A stretch of 64,000 nt of DNA from Psychrobacter raelei (GCF_022631235.3 NZ_CP093310.2:2852001-2916000); one strand, 5' to 3'. Counted from the stretch's first letter, positions 1 through 9,873 are shown. Made by a program: numbers and translations. The notes: generated by a model not told the origin, from the sequence alone.

Positions 1-2
1 TA

Positions 3-380
3 GCCGCTACGCCATTAATGCTAGTGACGCTGCTGGCCAGCACCCATGCTATGGCCTCAGAGGAGTACTGTAACGGCAAGTATGATCAGGCCTCAATGAA
101 TCAGTGTGCTCAAGCGGACTATAAAGACGAGGATGCTAAGCTTAATAGCGCCTATAAAACGTTAAGAAGTCTGCTTAACACTGAAGAAAAAGACCAACTA
201 AAGCAAGTACAGCTGGCTTGGATTAGTTATAGAGACAAGGTTTGTGACTTCGAGAACAGAAACGAAAAAGGCGGCAGTATCTATCCTTTACTGACCTCTA
301 GCTGCTTAAAAAAGCACACTGAAGTCCGGCGCAAACAGATAGAAGGTGAGATTAACTGGCTTCAAGAGACGCAGCACTGA
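3..380 (+). CDS. LprI/DUF1311-family periplasmic protein, 5' end cut by window
   Basis: The reading frame is open to the left edge, so the true start is probably outside the window. The first ATG (18) would leave a signal peptide without its basic n-region and has no Shine-Dalgarno sequence. The visible part has a hydrophobic stretch ending in AMA, a likely signal peptidase site, then a mature domain of about 107 residues. Conserved cysteines and the pattern MNQCA...LN..Y..L, AWISYRD and C..R...I match the DUF1311/LprI N-terminal domain. Some family members inhibit lysozyme, so an envelope role is inferred. An L,D-transpeptidase gene follows on the same strand. The family call is firm; the function is not. 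Confidence 0.75.
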   Translation, partial: AATPLMLVTLLASTHAMASEEYCNGKYDQASMNQCAQADYKDEDAKLNSAYKTLRSLLNTEEKDQLKQVQLAWISYRDKVCDFENRNEKGGSIYPLLTSSCLKKHTEVRRKQIEGEINWLQETQH

Positions 381-492
381 GTCCAACTCAGAGGCGGCCT
401 CTTATAAGCTTAAACCATTGGCGACCTAATGTGACCATGGTATAACCAAGATTGGCTTGGATTTAACTTTAATAAAAAAAGAGAGTCTACCT

Positions 493-1692
493 ATGTGGTT
501 TATTTCCTCTACGCCTTTGGCAGCTGATGCGCCCATCAAGGCGATGTCTCCTATCAAGCTGCTCAGCTATACCATGCTGGGCTTATTCAGCTTAAGCGGC
601 TGCTCTTCTTCTGATGGGAGTAACGCTCAGCTAGACCAAGGCATAGAGGCCGTGACTGAGTTTTTTGAATCGGCATCTGCAAACAGTAGCAGTGACTCTG
701 AGTTGGAAATAGCCACTAAGACCGAGCCAGAAGCTGAGCCTGCCAAGCAGTTGCAGCCGAATATCAGTCAGCAATTCATTGGCGATACGCCCTCTCAATT
801 GCGCTTAGCCAAAGCCTTTGCGGAGCTGCCTTATAGCGTGGATAATCTGCCTGAAAAAGCTCAGAAAGTGAATGCTGCCCAGTGGACAGAAGATGCCATT
901 TTAGATGAAAACTTAATCCTGAAAATACAAGCCTTGCTAAATTACAATCATCACTCAGTGGGCGCCGTCGATGGCCGCTTTGGTGAGAATGTGATTAAAG
1001 CACTAAAAGTATTTCAAGAAAAACAGGCCATGAAGCCCACCGGCCAATTAGACCCTGAAACTTGGGCCAAGCTCACCGAAGACCCAGCACTTATGTCTCA
1101 ACCGGTGTTGGTTAACTATACCCTCACCCCTGAGGATGTCACTTTAATCAAAAACCCTAAAGGTCAACAGTTTACGACTGTCACCGAAGCGGTTGCAGAG
1201 AAGTTTCATATGAGCCAAGGTCTACTTTGGCGACTCAACCCAGACACGCCACTTGAAGCAGGCAACACCATTGTGGTGTACAACCCGTATCAGCCTAATG
1301 AGCAAGAGGTGCACCGAGTGGTGGCCGTCAAGGCCAAAAACCTACTCTATGCTTATAATGACAAAGACGAGCTGGTCGCAAGCTATCCCACTACTATGGG
1401 CAGCGTCTATAAGCCCTCTCCGGATGGGGATTATAAGGTGCTGAGTCGCATCAAAGATCCAAGCTATAATAAAGACTTTAAAAACCCAAATACGGTCTTG
1501 CCACCCGGACCTAACAACCCTGTTGGCCGAGTGTGGATTGGTATTAATAAACGCAGCTACGGTATTCATGGCTCGCCCAATCCTGAGAAAATTAGCCGTC
1601 AAAACTCTTCTGGCTGTGTCCGTCTCACCAACTGGGATGCCTTAGGCTTATATGGCACCATTGAAGAGGGTGCTAAAGTTGAGTTTTTATAA
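493..1692 (+). CDS. L,D-transpeptidase (YkuD) lipoprotein with peptidoglycan-binding domain
   Basis: This should be a periplasmic peptidoglycan cross-linking enzyme. I chose ATG 493, which has a GAGAG purine stretch 7 bases upstream. A TTG at 457 and an ATG at 544 are in frame; the latter gives a compact lipoprotein signal. A lipobox LSGC places the lipidated cysteine at residue 37. A Ser/Glu-rich linker follows, then a PG_binding_1 domain (roughly residues 140-195, with VDGRFGENVIKALKVFQ), a LysM-like stretch, and a C-terminal YkuD domain. The catalytic motif is visible as HG at residue 359 and SSGCVRL with Cys375. It ends just before a strong bidirectional terminator. Whether it makes 3-3 cross-links or attaches a lipoprotein cannot be told. 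Confidence 0.9.
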   Translation: MWFISSTPLAADAPIKAMSPIKLLSYTMLGLFSLSGCSSSDGSNAQLDQGIEAVTEFFESASANSSSDSELEIATKTEPEAEPAKQLQPNISQQFIGDTPSQLRLAKAFAELPYSVDNLPEKAQKVNAAQWTEDAILDENLILKIQALLNYNHHSVGAVDGRFGENVIKALKVFQEKQAMKPTGQLDPETWAKLTEDPALMSQPVLVNYTLTPEDVTLIKNPKGQQFTTVTEAVAEKFHMSQGLLWRLNPDTPLEAGNTIVVYNPYQPNEQEVHRVVAVKAKNLLYAYNDKDELVASYPTTMGSVYKPSPDGDYKVLSRIKDPSYNKDFKNPNTVLPPGPNNPVGRVWIGINKRSYGIHGSPNPEKISRQNSSGCVRLTNWDALGLYGTIEEGAKVEFL

Positions 1693-1740
1693 CGTACACC
1701 ATAGCCATTAACCTTAAGTTTTAAACCTCTGTGCCTTGTA

Positions 1741-1777
1741 AAAAGCCTGACCCTCAATTTGAGCGTCAGGCTTTTTT
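1741..1777. terminator. Bidirectional rho-independent terminator
   Basis: The stem AAAAAGCCTGA pairs with TCAGGCTTTTTT, and an inner CTCAA/TTGAG adds to the hairpin. A-tract and T-tract flank it. It lies between the L,D-transpeptidase gene and the convergent hemerythrin-domain gene and can serve both. Confidence 0.88.
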
Positions 1778-1843
1778 GTGGCAACTGATTTTATCAGATA
1801 GACCTTATGCTAAGATTGAATGGGCTTAGTTTGGTGCAGATCA

Positions 1844-2461
1844 CTACCCCCAGCGCAGCCCCAAGATAGGAATAACTAAATCTTCCTCATCGGTTAAATG
1901 CTGCGATAGAAAGTCGGTGCCGGTGATGAGATTCTGATGCAGACGATCAGCCAGCGCCTTATCTTCTATATTGGCTTTGGCAAGCTCATCATTAAGCCCT
2001 TGTAGCTCATCGAGTAACGCATTGAGCGTCACATGATCTTTTTCTAGAATCTCAAATCCAGCTTTTAGCTGCGGATAAGAGCTGACAAAATCCGGGAAAA
2101 ACCCATGGTCTTCTACGCTATGATGCTGATGTAATTTGAGCACATGGATACCAATACGCTGTAGAATCTGCGAGCGGTAATTTTCCCAATTTAGCGCCCC
2201 CATCAAATACTCTTCGCTAAGCTGACGCAAAATGCGCTGGCGCTTACGAATGTTGGTGTGCACATTGAGCCAGCCGGAAGTTTTGTACGCATAGTCAGAG
2301 GAATACCACTGATTTGACGGCAGTTTCTCATATAAAAACAGCCAATCTGACTGTAAACGGCTTTCAGGATGTCGCGGCTTCACTTCCACTTTAGCATTAT
2401 CGTCCGTACTGCCAACCGTCGCTTGCGGTTGATCTGCTATCTGTGAGTTATTGATGCCCAT
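1844..2461 (-). CDS. Hemerythrin-domain cation-binding protein
   Basis: The protein has 205 residues. An N-terminal region of about 60 residues has no recognised domain. A four-helix hemerythrin-like domain follows, with di-iron ligand patterns: HQHHSVEDH around residue 113, a KDH further on, and QHLTDEED near the end. The start is supported by GAGGG 5 bases upstream. Such proteins bind O2 or NO or store iron; the sequence does not say which. It is monocistronic, facing the L,D-transpeptidase across a shared terminator. The family is confident, the physiological role unknown. Confidence 0.8.
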   Translation of the reverse strand: MGINNSQIADQPQATVGSTDDNAKVEVKPRHPESRLQSDWLFLYEKLPSNQWYSSDYAYKTSGWLNVHTNIRKRQRILRQLSEEYLMGALNWENYRSQILQRIGIHVLKLHQHHSVEDHGFFPDFVSSYPQLKAGFEILEKDHVTLNALLDELQGLNDELAKANIEDKALADRLHQNLITGTDFLSQHLTDEEDLVIPILGLRWG

Positions 2462-2712
2462 GATAACCCTCTTGTTTTGTAGAAAAAAAATATAGTAAAG
2501 ACTTATGGTCTATAATTAGTAAATTATACTAAACCAAAATTAAACAATGTTTAGTGTTAATGTAAGGACTTTTTTTTCATAATCAACCCTTCATTTGCGT
2601 ATCTACAGTCATCTCTAGCTATCAAGTAAACAATAGCTGCTTTTACTCATTTTACATAAGCTCACTTCTGACTCACATTTGGCACAAAACATATATCAAA
2701 TAATATTAAACA

Positions 2713-2753
2713 TAAAAAAAGACCTTCATGGATCCATGAGGGTCTTTTAAAAA
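2713..2753 (-). terminator. Terminator of the AbgT transporter gene
   Basis: AAAAGACC and GGTCTTTT arms enclose an inner palindrome TTCATGGATCCATGA. On the minus strand the hairpin ends in a long T-run just after the abgT-like stop codon. Confidence 0.88.
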
Positions 2754-2778
2754 ATCTCGACTTTTTTGCTATTGGCGC

Positions 2779-4383
2779 TTAGCGTGCAGGATAATAAGTT
2801 TCTGCGCCAGGACCAACAGGTAAACCAAGTACGAATACCCAAACGCAGAATAGAGCCGTCCAGCCAATCAAGAACATCATTGAATAGGGCAACATCATCG
2901 CCATCAGTGTACCCACACCAGTGTTCTTTTTATAGCGCATCGCAACCGCTAGGATCAGACCAAAGTAGCTCATCATTGGGGTAATAATGTTTGTACTTGA
3001 GTCACCAATACGGTATGCCGCTTGAATCATCTCAGGCGCATAGCCGGTTAACATTAACATTGGTACGAAGATAGGTGCAGTCACCGCCCACTGTGCTGAT
3101 GCTGAACCTAGCATTAAGTTAACCAAACCGCAAATCAGAATGAAGCCGACCAATAACAGGGGACCGGTTAGACCAATATCATTTAGTAAAGTAGCACCAG
3201 ATACCGCCATTACTGAACCTAGGTTTGACCACTTAAAGAAGGCGGTAAACTGAGCCGCGAAGAATACCAAAACGATATAGATGCTCAGTGAGCTCATTGC
3301 ATTGCTCATGGCATCAACCACATCTTGGTTGTTCTTGATGCTGCCAGTGATTTTACCGTAGATGTAACCTGGTATCGCGAAGAACACAAAAATGAAGACC
3401 ACAATGCCGTTTAGAAAAGGCGATCCGGCAACAAGACCTGTCTCTGGATGACGCAAAATACCATCAGCAGGTACGATCGTCCAAGCTAACAGCAAGCAGA
3501 ACACCAACATGCTGATACCGGCCCAGATAAGACCTTTTTTCTCAACAGCACTTACTTGTTCAATGTCGCTCTCTAAAAAGGAGGCATCACCGGCATCATC
3601 TGGATTATATTTACCTAAGCTTGGCTCAACAATTTTTTCGGTAACGAAATAACCAATCGCACTGATTAAGAATGTACTGGCAATCATGAAGTACCAGTTT
3701 GCTTCTGCACCAACGGTATAAGTCGGGTCAATGATACGAGCCGCTTCTTGGGTAATACCGGATAGTAGCGGGTCAACTGTACCTAGCAATAAGTTGGCAC
3801 TATAGCCGCCTGATACACCAGCAAAGGCTGCTGCCAAACCTGCTAGTGGATGACGACCTAATGAGTGGAAAATCATGGCAGCCAGCGGGATTAGTACCAC
3901 ATAACCAAGCTCGGATGCAGTGTTAGACATAATACCGGCGAACACGATGGTAAACGTCACCATCTTCTTCGGGGCATTCATCACAAGACCACGCATGGCC
4001 GCTGAAATCATACCTGAATATTCAGCAATACCTACACCCAGTAGGGCAACCAGTACCGTACCTAGTGGCACAAATCCAGTGAAGTTGGTCACTAAGTTTT
4101 CGACAATACGTGCCAGCCCATCGCCATTAACTAAGTTGACAACATAGATCATACCGTCCTCAGTACGACCGGCTGTGCCTTCTGGTCTTGGATCAATAAC
4201 AGATACGCCAAAGTAAGACAGGATAGCGGAAAGCGCCAATAGCAATACCGACATCCAAACAAATAAAATAACAGGGTGAGGCAACAAATTACCTAGCCAC
4301 TCTACCCCTTTTAAGAATCGCTGCATGCGCGAGCTGTCAGCACTCGAATCGTAATGAGAGTTTGGTGAACCACTTCCTTGCAT
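2779..4383 (-). CDS. abgT: AbgT-family transporter (p-aminobenzoyl-glutamate type)
   Basis: This is an inner-membrane protein of 534 residues, a normal length for the family, with about a dozen hydrophobic segments. Recognisable AbgT features are the LPHPVILFVWMSVL N-terminal segment, the GVGIAEYSGMISAAMR region, and the C-terminal stretch with RIGDSSTNIITPMMSYFG. Characterised members import p-aminobenzoyl-glutamate or export sulfonamides. AGGAG lies 9 bases before the ATG. No abgA/abgB hydrolase genes are adjacent, so substrate assignment is by family only and the gene may not be a true E. coli AbgT equivalent. Confidence 0.88.
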   Translation of the reverse strand: MQGSGSPNSHYDSSADSSRMQRFLKGVEWLGNLLPHPVILFVWMSVLLLALSAILSYFGVSVIDPRPEGTAGRTEDGMIYVVNLVNGDGLARIVENLVTNFTGFVPLGTVLVALLGVGIAEYSGMISAAMRGLVMNAPKKMVTFTIVFAGIMSNTASELGYVVLIPLAAMIFHSLGRHPLAGLAAAFAGVSGGYSANLLLGTVDPLLSGITQEAARIIDPTYTVGAEANWYFMIASTFLISAIGYFVTEKIVEPSLGKYNPDDAGDASFLESDIEQVSAVEKKGLIWAGISMLVFCLLLAWTIVPADGILRHPETGLVAGSPFLNGIVVFIFVFFAIPGYIYGKITGSIKNNQDVVDAMSNAMSSLSIYIVLVFFAAQFTAFFKWSNLGSVMAVSGATLLNDIGLTGPLLLVGFILICGLVNLMLGSASAQWAVTAPIFVPMLMLTGYAPEMIQAAYRIGDSSTNIITPMMSYFGLILAVAMRYKKNTGVGTLMAMMLPYSMMFLIGWTALFCVWVFVLGLPVGPGAETYYPAR

Positions 4384-4603
4384 AGTTTGTTACTCCTAAC
4401 TAAATATAAGTGACTGTTAAATTTACATAATGTGACTTCTGCTTACTTGGGAATTAATTTTTAGGCGGGGATTGAAACACATTTACGAAATAGAAACAAA
4501 TACTTTGAGTTCACAAAAAAAATAGTTTGCAATCAAGACTCTTGATAATTAAGGGCTTAAGGACAAGATTCGTCAGAAAACAGCCCCATTTAGTAGGTTA
4601 AAT

Positions 4604-4641
4604 AAAAAAACCCCTCACTACTTAAGTAATGAGGGGTTTTA
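4604..4641 (-). terminator. Terminator after the UDG-fold gene
   Basis: An ACCCCTCA/TGAGGGGT stem with an inner ACTTAAGT palindrome is followed on the minus strand by a T-rich tail. It lies directly downstream of the gene ending at 4658. Confidence 0.87.
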
Positions 4642-4657
4642 TCGGTTATCGGCAGGA

Positions 4658-5374
4658 CTAATCTGGAGAGGATTCTATCTGATTCCAGACCTGTAAGAAT
4701 GTCTGTTCAAGCTGAGCCCGCATTTCAAGCGTAAGCTTAGTACATAAATGACGCAAACCATGTACCGGAATCCCCGCCACCTCGGTATAAGCGTAGTAAG
4801 ATTCCATTTTACCCATTAGCGGTAATTGCTTAATGGTGATTTCTTGACCGTCACCATACTGCGCCAAAAATCTATCAAAGGCACGCCAGCCCATACAAAT
4901 GATGTGCTTTGGCTCAATGCGGTCGATATCAAGCTGAGTTAATGCGTGATGCTCTCTCTGCATCTCCTCTGGCAGCTCGGCCAGTTGGGCTTGTAACACG
5001 GACTCTTTAGGCGCTGCAAAGTACGACACAAAGCTGGTCTCAGCACAGTGATTTAAACGCCCACTTTCACCTAAGCAAATCACATCAATAATACGCTGGG
5101 CATAACGGCTACCTCGGGCCGCATCAGCTATATACTTACAAGGCACCGCCTTAAAATCTTGAACCACAGCTTGGGCTCGGCGCGCCTCAATATCGCCCCA
5201 GTCTTCTCGGTTACTGTGGCCTGGATTAATGCTAACGAATAACAGATCAGGGCGCTGTATCTGACCACTAATAAAGTTACCGGTATAACACAGCGGGTCA
5301 TTGCCCAATACCACATTGGCCCGTGCCACAAACTCATTTATACGCCGCTGTTTGTCCTCAAAATAACCCATCAT
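4658..5374 (-). CDS. Uracil-DNA-glycosylase-fold protein of uncertain function
   Basis: The protein has 238 residues. The motif DLLFVSINPGHSN resembles motif A of the UDG superfamily, and a late PVHGLRHL resembles the position of motif B, which carries a histidine in active enzymes. An IICMGWRAFDRFL stretch fits the central beta strand. AAGGA precedes two consecutive ATG codons, of which the first is annotated. It stands alone between the abgT-like and FUSC genes. I recognise the fold but not a named family, so glycosylase activity is a hypothesis. Confidence 0.6.
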   Translation of the reverse strand: MMGYFEDKQRRINEFVARANVVLGNDPLCYTGNFISGQIQRPDLLFVSINPGHSNREDWGDIEARRAQAVVQDFKAVPCKYIADAARGSRYAQRIIDVICLGESGRLNHCAETSFVSYFAAPKESVLQAQLAELPEEMQREHHALTQLDIDRIEPKHIICMGWRAFDRFLAQYGDGQEITIKQLPLMGKMESYYAYTEVAGIPVHGLRHLCTKLTLEMRAQLEQTFLQVWNQIESSPD

Positions 5375-5445
5375 CGCTTATAGTCCTTATGCCCTTGATC
5401 ATACCCAACCATCACACCTAAAAAGGCCATGTAAACAACTGCCCC

Positions 5446-6780
5446 CTACACATCCAAATCACTCTCACCCCCATGGGCATGTATACGGCGCTGCTCTTGG
5501 CGCTGATAGCGTAGGCCCGATCCTTTATACCACTGGGCTTGAGTATGTTGTAGTAAATCACTCAAGCTTTGCAATTGACCTTGCAAGGTTTGGGTTAACC
5601 AAAAATAGCCCTGCCATTCAAAAGGTAGGGTCTGCACACTCGGATAATCTGAAACCTGAATGCGGGTAATGGGCCGAAACACCTCATCACTGGGGCTTCT
5701 TAATACCGCGGCTATATGACGCATAGCTTGGGTTAATTCTCGGTGATAATGATCAACTAAAATCCGATTTTCCTCATCAATAGGACTGTGAGCAAGCTTA
5801 GGCGCGGCACTCAATAGCAGGTCAATGGTACCAATAATATTGCGATGGGTACGCTGAATCATATCCAAATCTTGGATATCTATGCCAGACTCCTTGGCCG
5901 TTGCCGCAATATGGGCTCTGACTCGCAATAGCCGCTTATTAATCTCTTTAAACTGCTCTACCATGTCTTTATTAACGTAAGTGGTCGAGGCAGTATTGGT
6001 AACACCATCAATGGCTGTCACTGTCGTGGCTCCCAAGTCTAACTGCACATGTTGGGTATCTATATTGGCCACTTCAGCAGAGCTGGGATGATGTTTATTC
6101 AGCTCCTTATCGGCCATCTCATCTTCTTCGATATCCGCTTCTGCAAAACGCTGATCTAAGCTTGGATCTGAGATATACGCCTCTACCCCATCATACATAT
6201 TCGCGCAGGCTTCTAGGTTATTGGCCAATAAAAAGCGCCACATTAACGTCGACTTTAACGGCAAAATTAACGTGGCCACCACCGCAAATAGGGTACCAAT
6301 TAATACGTTAAACGCTCGAGCAATCCCATCAGGACCAATGCTGTTATGGCTTGAGATAACCATACACATGGTGATCCCCGTTAAAAGGCCAATGTAGCCT
6401 AGCTGCTTGATAGAGTAATAACCGATAATCCCACTAATGAGCCCGACCAACACATAATACAGCCAAGCGATGCCAAGATACCCTTGTACGTGGTGATTAA
6501 TCCACAGCAGGCCTAAACCCACAACAATACCTAACAACGTACCGAGGATACGTTCTTTGGCTTTGGTATAAATCGCACCTTGATATTGCAGTAACCCTAA
6601 GATGACGAACACAGTGATGGTGGCCCACTCTGAATGTGGGAGTTGTGTGACCTTACTGAATATTAATGAGGAAACCACCGCCACACCCAATCTAATGGAG
6701 TGCAATAAATCAGCATGCAAATAGCGAGCATAGGGCTCAAATAGAGGGGCGATCAGGCGAGACTTTAAAGAGTAGTTCAT
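5446..6780 (-). CDS. FUSC-family aromatic-acid exporter-like membrane protein
   Basis: The protein has 444 residues. The N-terminal third (about residues 25-175) holds roughly six hydrophobic segments, with an LRLGVAVVSSLIF-like opening and LGLLQYQGAIYTKAKERILGTLLG, typical of FUSC/AaeB-like exporters. The C-terminal part is soluble and helical. It carries an acidic insert around residues 215-250 and a region resembling the cytoplasmic domain of the family. Such proteins are linked to efflux of aromatic acids; the substrate here is unknown. No membrane-fusion partner is adjacent. Confidence 0.75.
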   Translation of the reverse strand: MNYSLKSRLIAPLFEPYARYLHADLLHSIRLGVAVVSSLIFSKVTQLPHSEWATITVFVILGLLQYQGAIYTKAKERILGTLLGIVVGLGLLWINHHVQGYLGIAWLYYVLVGLISGIIGYYSIKQLGYIGLLTGITMCMVISSHNSIGPDGIARAFNVLIGTLFAVVATLILPLKSTLMWRFLLANNLEACANMYDGVEAYISDPSLDQRFAEADIEEDEMADKELNKHHPSSAEVANIDTQHVQLDLGATTVTAIDGVTNTASTTYVNKDMVEQFKEINKRLLRVRAHIAATAKESGIDIQDLDMIQRTHRNIIGTIDLLLSAAPKLAHSPIDEENRILVDHYHRELTQAMRHIAAVLRSPSDEVFRPITRIQVSDYPSVQTLPFEWQGYFWLTQTLQGQLQSLSDLLQHTQAQWYKGSGLRYQRQEQRRIHAHGGESDLDV

Positions 6781-6936
6781 GAGTAAAGATCGTTTTTAAA
6801 GGGCCATTAAAAAAGTAACCATAACAAGTCGCGTAAACATGCCGGTTGTTATTTGGATAATATGTAGAGTTTTGGATAATATTTAAAGATTATTAGGGCA
6901 TTGTCAGTGACTAAACTACCTATTATCACTAACACC

Positions 6937-7497
6937 TTAGTTATGAGACCCCGAGGGTGTAAAAAGCACCTCAAAGTCTCTGATATCATCGAATAAGTCT
7001 GGATCTGGGGCGACATCATTTTGTTTGATCACGCTCATATCACCGGTGGTTTCCATCACCACTGCAAATACTTCTGACTTAGATTTTAGTCCATTTTTGC
7101 GCAGCACTTCTTGAATATCGCTTTTGGCCAAATTGGCACTTTTAATATTATCCCAGTGGTATTCCCCGTGGGCCATCAGTACCAATGGCTCATTATCAAT
7201 CAAATCTTTTAGTGGTTTAACATTACGGCGCAGCATAGAGACCAAGGCTTGCAAAACAAACAGCATTGCCATCGCGACTAAGCCTTGCATTAAAGAGGGT
7301 GACTTCGACAAAACGGTGGACGCCAAAATACTACCTACGCCCACGGTCATCGCAAAGTCATGGCTAGATATCTTAGCAAAGCTGCGTAGCCCCATAAGCC
7401 GCGTAAACAGCATCAGACCAAAATAAATCCCCACCGCAGACAGCGCAATACCTAGCACTTGTGTTAAGTCTATCGAAAACCACTTTGACTCATCCAT
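6937..7497 (-). CDS. DUF421 (YetF-like) membrane protein
   Basis: The protein has 186 residues. It has three N-terminal hydrophobic segments (about residues 12-32, 45-62 and 70-88) containing RLMGLRSFAKISSHDFAMTVGVGS, which is diagnostic for the family. A cytoplasmic YetF domain follows with the DIQEVLRKNGLKS and FAVVMETTGDMSVIK motifs. GAGGG lies just upstream of the ATG. Family members are widespread; some have been connected with spore or stress physiology in Bacillus, but no function can be read here. Confidence 0.85.
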   Translation of the reverse strand: MDESKWFSIDLTQVLGIALSAVGIYFGLMLFTRLMGLRSFAKISSHDFAMTVGVGSILASTVLSKSPSLMQGLVAMAMLFVLQALVSMLRRNVKPLKDLIDNEPLVLMAHGEYHWDNIKSANLAKSDIQEVLRKNGLKSKSEVFAVVMETTGDMSVIKQNDVAPDPDLFDDIRDFEVLFTPSGSHN

Positions 7498-7764
7498 AAT
7501 GCCCTCTTAGTTTCAGTGTGTTGTGTTGGTTTATGTGGAGGTAGCTCAATACTGTAAATAAGCGCAGGTATATATTTCTTTGCTACAACATAACAATAGC
7601 ACACTCAATGTATAACAATAACTTACGCTATGGTTTTTTTTCTAAGCTATTATAAATCATGCTTTAGAGTTAATTAAAAGCATCGAAAAAATGCAGCAAA
7701 TCAAAAAACTTAAATTTAACTCTAACAAGTTATATATACAATTACAATTTACAAGGAGTGTCTT

Positions 7765-7920
7765 ATGTTTAGATGGGCTATCATATTTGCGGTAATCGCT
7801 TTATTGGCAAGTTTATTAGGTTTTGGCGGTGTGGCAGGCTTAAGCCAGAACTTCGCTTATATCTTCTTAGTCGTAGCGGTTATCTTATTCATCATTGGCT
7901 TTATTTCACGTAGAACTTAA
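7765..7920 (+). CDS. UPF0391/DUF1328 small membrane protein
   Basis: This is a 51-residue protein with two hydrophobic helices separated by a [14 protein letters not shown] loop and a basic RR tail. That is the standard UPF0391 (YtjA-like) architecture and length. AAGGAG lies 7 bases before the ATG and a strong terminator follows, so it is a complete single-gene unit. The function of the family is not established; expression is often stress related. Confidence 0.87.
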   Translation: MFRWAIIFAVIALLASLLGFGGVAGLSQNFAYIFLVVAVILFIIGFISRRT

Positions 7921-7985
7921 TAGCTCAATTAACAATGATTGATTAATGAGTTAGATACTTACCCTTGATGGGATCATAAGCTTAA

Positions 7986-8018
7986 TAAAAAAACACCTTC
8001 ATTTGAGGTGTTTTTTTG
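7986..8018 (+). terminator. Terminator of the DUF1328 gene
   Basis: AAACACCT pairs with AGGTGTTT around a TCATTTG loop, followed by a run of seven T. Confidence 0.88.
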
Positions 8019-8171
8019 TTTTTGACTGGGCTGTTTTTGACGAGCCTACCCGGTTCAATGCTATTATCAAGCCAGAAGTTAGCTAACACAGCCTCAATAA
8101 TAAGTACAATTTTGGCAAATGAACTACCCGCCACCTCTCCCCCTTTACTTTTAACCAGTTGGAGTCTGCCT

Positions 8172-9161
8172 ATGATTTATGATGTTATTGGAGACATTCA
8201 CGGTCATGCCGATAAGCTCAAAGGATTGCTTGATAAGCTTGGTTATAAGATGACCCAGCATGAAACTTTGAATATCTCGTACTATCAGCCGCCACCAAAC
8301 CACAGAGCGATATTTATTGGTGATTTGATCGACCGTGGCCCCCACGAGATTGAAACCTTACAACTCGTGTTTGCTATGCTTGATGCCGGCGTTGCTGATG
8401 CTTTGATGGGTAATCATGAATACAATGCGCTTGCTTATGCCACTGTCGATGACATGGCCGAGCCTACTCACGGCAAACTTAAGTATTTGCGCTCGCATAA
8501 TCAAACGCATACTCATCAACACCAAGCTTTTTTAGATGAGATACCGTTTGGCTCTGAAGCGCACAATTATTGGTTAACTCGCTTTTATGAGTTACCGCTG
8601 TGGATAGAGACTGAACATGCTTGTTTCGTACACGCCTGCTGGGATGTCGATAGTATGGCGGTGTTAAAGCCCTATTTAACTGAGGATAATCGCTTAACAT
8701 TTGAGGCCTTGCAGCGCAGCAGTCAGAAGCACTCACCAGAGTATGACGCTCTAGAGCGAGTGCTCAAAGGCGTAGAAGTTGCTTTACCAGAGGGGACAAG
8801 TTTTACTGATAAAGATGGCGCAGTGCGTCACCGTATGCGAGTCAAATGGTGGCAGCAGCCGCTACAAGGAGAGCGCATCGTTGATATCGCCCGAGCCGCA
8901 CGCTCAGATTTGGCACAAATTCCGCAGCAGGCCCGAGTAGAAGATTTGAGCTTTGAGCTGCTGACAGACAAGCCCATATTTGTCGGTCATTACTGGCTAA
9001 ATGGTGAGCCTGAGCCGCTAAGTCCTCAAGTGGTGTGTACCGATTATTCGGTCGCAGGACAAGGCCATATGACGGCCTATCGCTTCGATACTCAGCAGCC
9101 TCTGCCCCTTTGTTCTGATAACTTTATACAATATAAGCCATCTGCCATAACCCCTGAATAG
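8172..9161 (+). CDS. PPP-type metallophosphatase
   Basis: The protein has 329 residues. All three metal-site motifs of the calcineurin-like PPP superfamily are visible: GDIHGH (residues 7-12), GDLIDRGP (from 50) and GNHE (80-83). Later histidines include the FVHACWD motif and GHYW. The reading frame extends upstream to 8016, but ATG 8172 with GGAG 7 bases before it starts directly at the conserved first strand, so it is preferred. Relatives act as serine/threonine phosphatases or hydrolyse diadenosine tetraphosphate; the substrate cannot be decided. It lies upstream of purE with no sign of coupling. Confidence 0.85.
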   Translation: MIYDVIGDIHGHADKLKGLLDKLGYKMTQHETLNISYYQPPPNHRAIFIGDLIDRGPHEIETLQLVFAMLDAGVADALMGNHEYNALAYATVDDMAEPTHGKLKYLRSHNQTHTHQHQAFLDEIPFGSEAHNYWLTRFYELPLWIETEHACFVHACWDVDSMAVLKPYLTEDNRLTFEALQRSSQKHSPEYDALERVLKGVEVALPEGTSFTDKDGAVRHRMRVKWWQQPLQGERIVDIARAARSDLAQIPQQARVEDLSFELLTDKPIFVGHYWLNGEPEPLSPQVVCTDYSVAGQGHMTAYRFDTQQPLPLCSDNFIQYKPSAITPE

Positions 9162-9270
9162 AGTGCATACAGATGGCTTTAAATAAGCGTTAATTGGGTT
9201 TTGAAAAAGGTGCTTTTTATTAGCGCAAAAATTTTGTATGATGAATGTTTTTTGCAAGGAAACTCAAACC

Positions 9271-9831
9271 ATGGCAAATGCCACCAACCACCCGCAAGCT
9301 GACGCTCCTCTTGGACCGATTCAATCTCCTGCAGGCACCCCAAAAGTGGGCATTATTATGGGCTCGCAATCTGATTGGGCCACCATGAGTTTGGGTGTTC
9401 AATTATTGGCCGACTTCGGTGTGCCTTTTGAATGTGAGGTTGTCTCAGCCCATCGCACTCCAGACAAGCTATTTGATTATGCTAAATCTGCTAAAGACAA
9501 AGGTCTACAGGTGATCATCGCCGGCGCAGGCGGCGCCGCGCATCTGCCCGGTATGTGTGCCAGCCAAACTGAGCTGCCGGTACTTGGCGTACCAGTGAAA
9601 TCCTCAACCCTAAGCGGCTGGGACAGCTTGTTATCAATTGTACAGATGCCAAAAGGTATTGCTGTAGGCACCTTAGCCATTGGCACAGCAGGTGCTTATA
9701 ACGCAGGTTTACTGGCGATTCAGATTCTGGCTTTACAAGATGACGCACTGGCCAAACAGCTGGTTGAGTTTCGTCAAAATCAGACTGAAACGGTATTGGC
9801 GAGCCCGACCCCTGGCATCATAAACAGCTAA
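9271..9831 (+). CDS. purE: N5-carboxyaminoimidazole ribonucleotide mutase
   Basis: PurE converts N5-CAIR to CAIR in purine synthesis, acting after PurK. The protein has 186 residues. The class I signature GSQSDW (residues 31-36) and SAHRTPD are present, plus GGAAHLPGM and the C-terminal half typical of the octameric enzyme. ATG 9271 has AAGGA 10 bases upstream and removes an implausible 11-residue extension beginning at 9238. A 20-residue tail precedes the core, a little longer than E. coli PurE. purK follows after a terminator-like hairpin, so the two need not be strictly co-transcribed. Confidence 0.95.
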   Translation: MANATNHPQADAPLGPIQSPAGTPKVGIIMGSQSDWATMSLGVQLLADFGVPFECEVVSAHRTPDKLFDYAKSAKDKGLQVIIAGAGGAAHLPGMCASQTELPVLGVPVKSSTLSGWDSLLSIVQMPKGIAVGTLAIGTAGAYNAGLLAIQILALQDDALAKQLVEFRQNQTETVLASPTPGIINS

Positions 9832-9873
9832 GTTTGCTATACTTGAGTAGTAATAGACGAACCAGATGGTGAA

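Noticed and set aside
8016..8171. Longer N-terminus for the metallophosphatase
   Set aside because: It would start inside the DUF1328 terminator and has no ribosome site; the conserved domain begins at ATG 8172.
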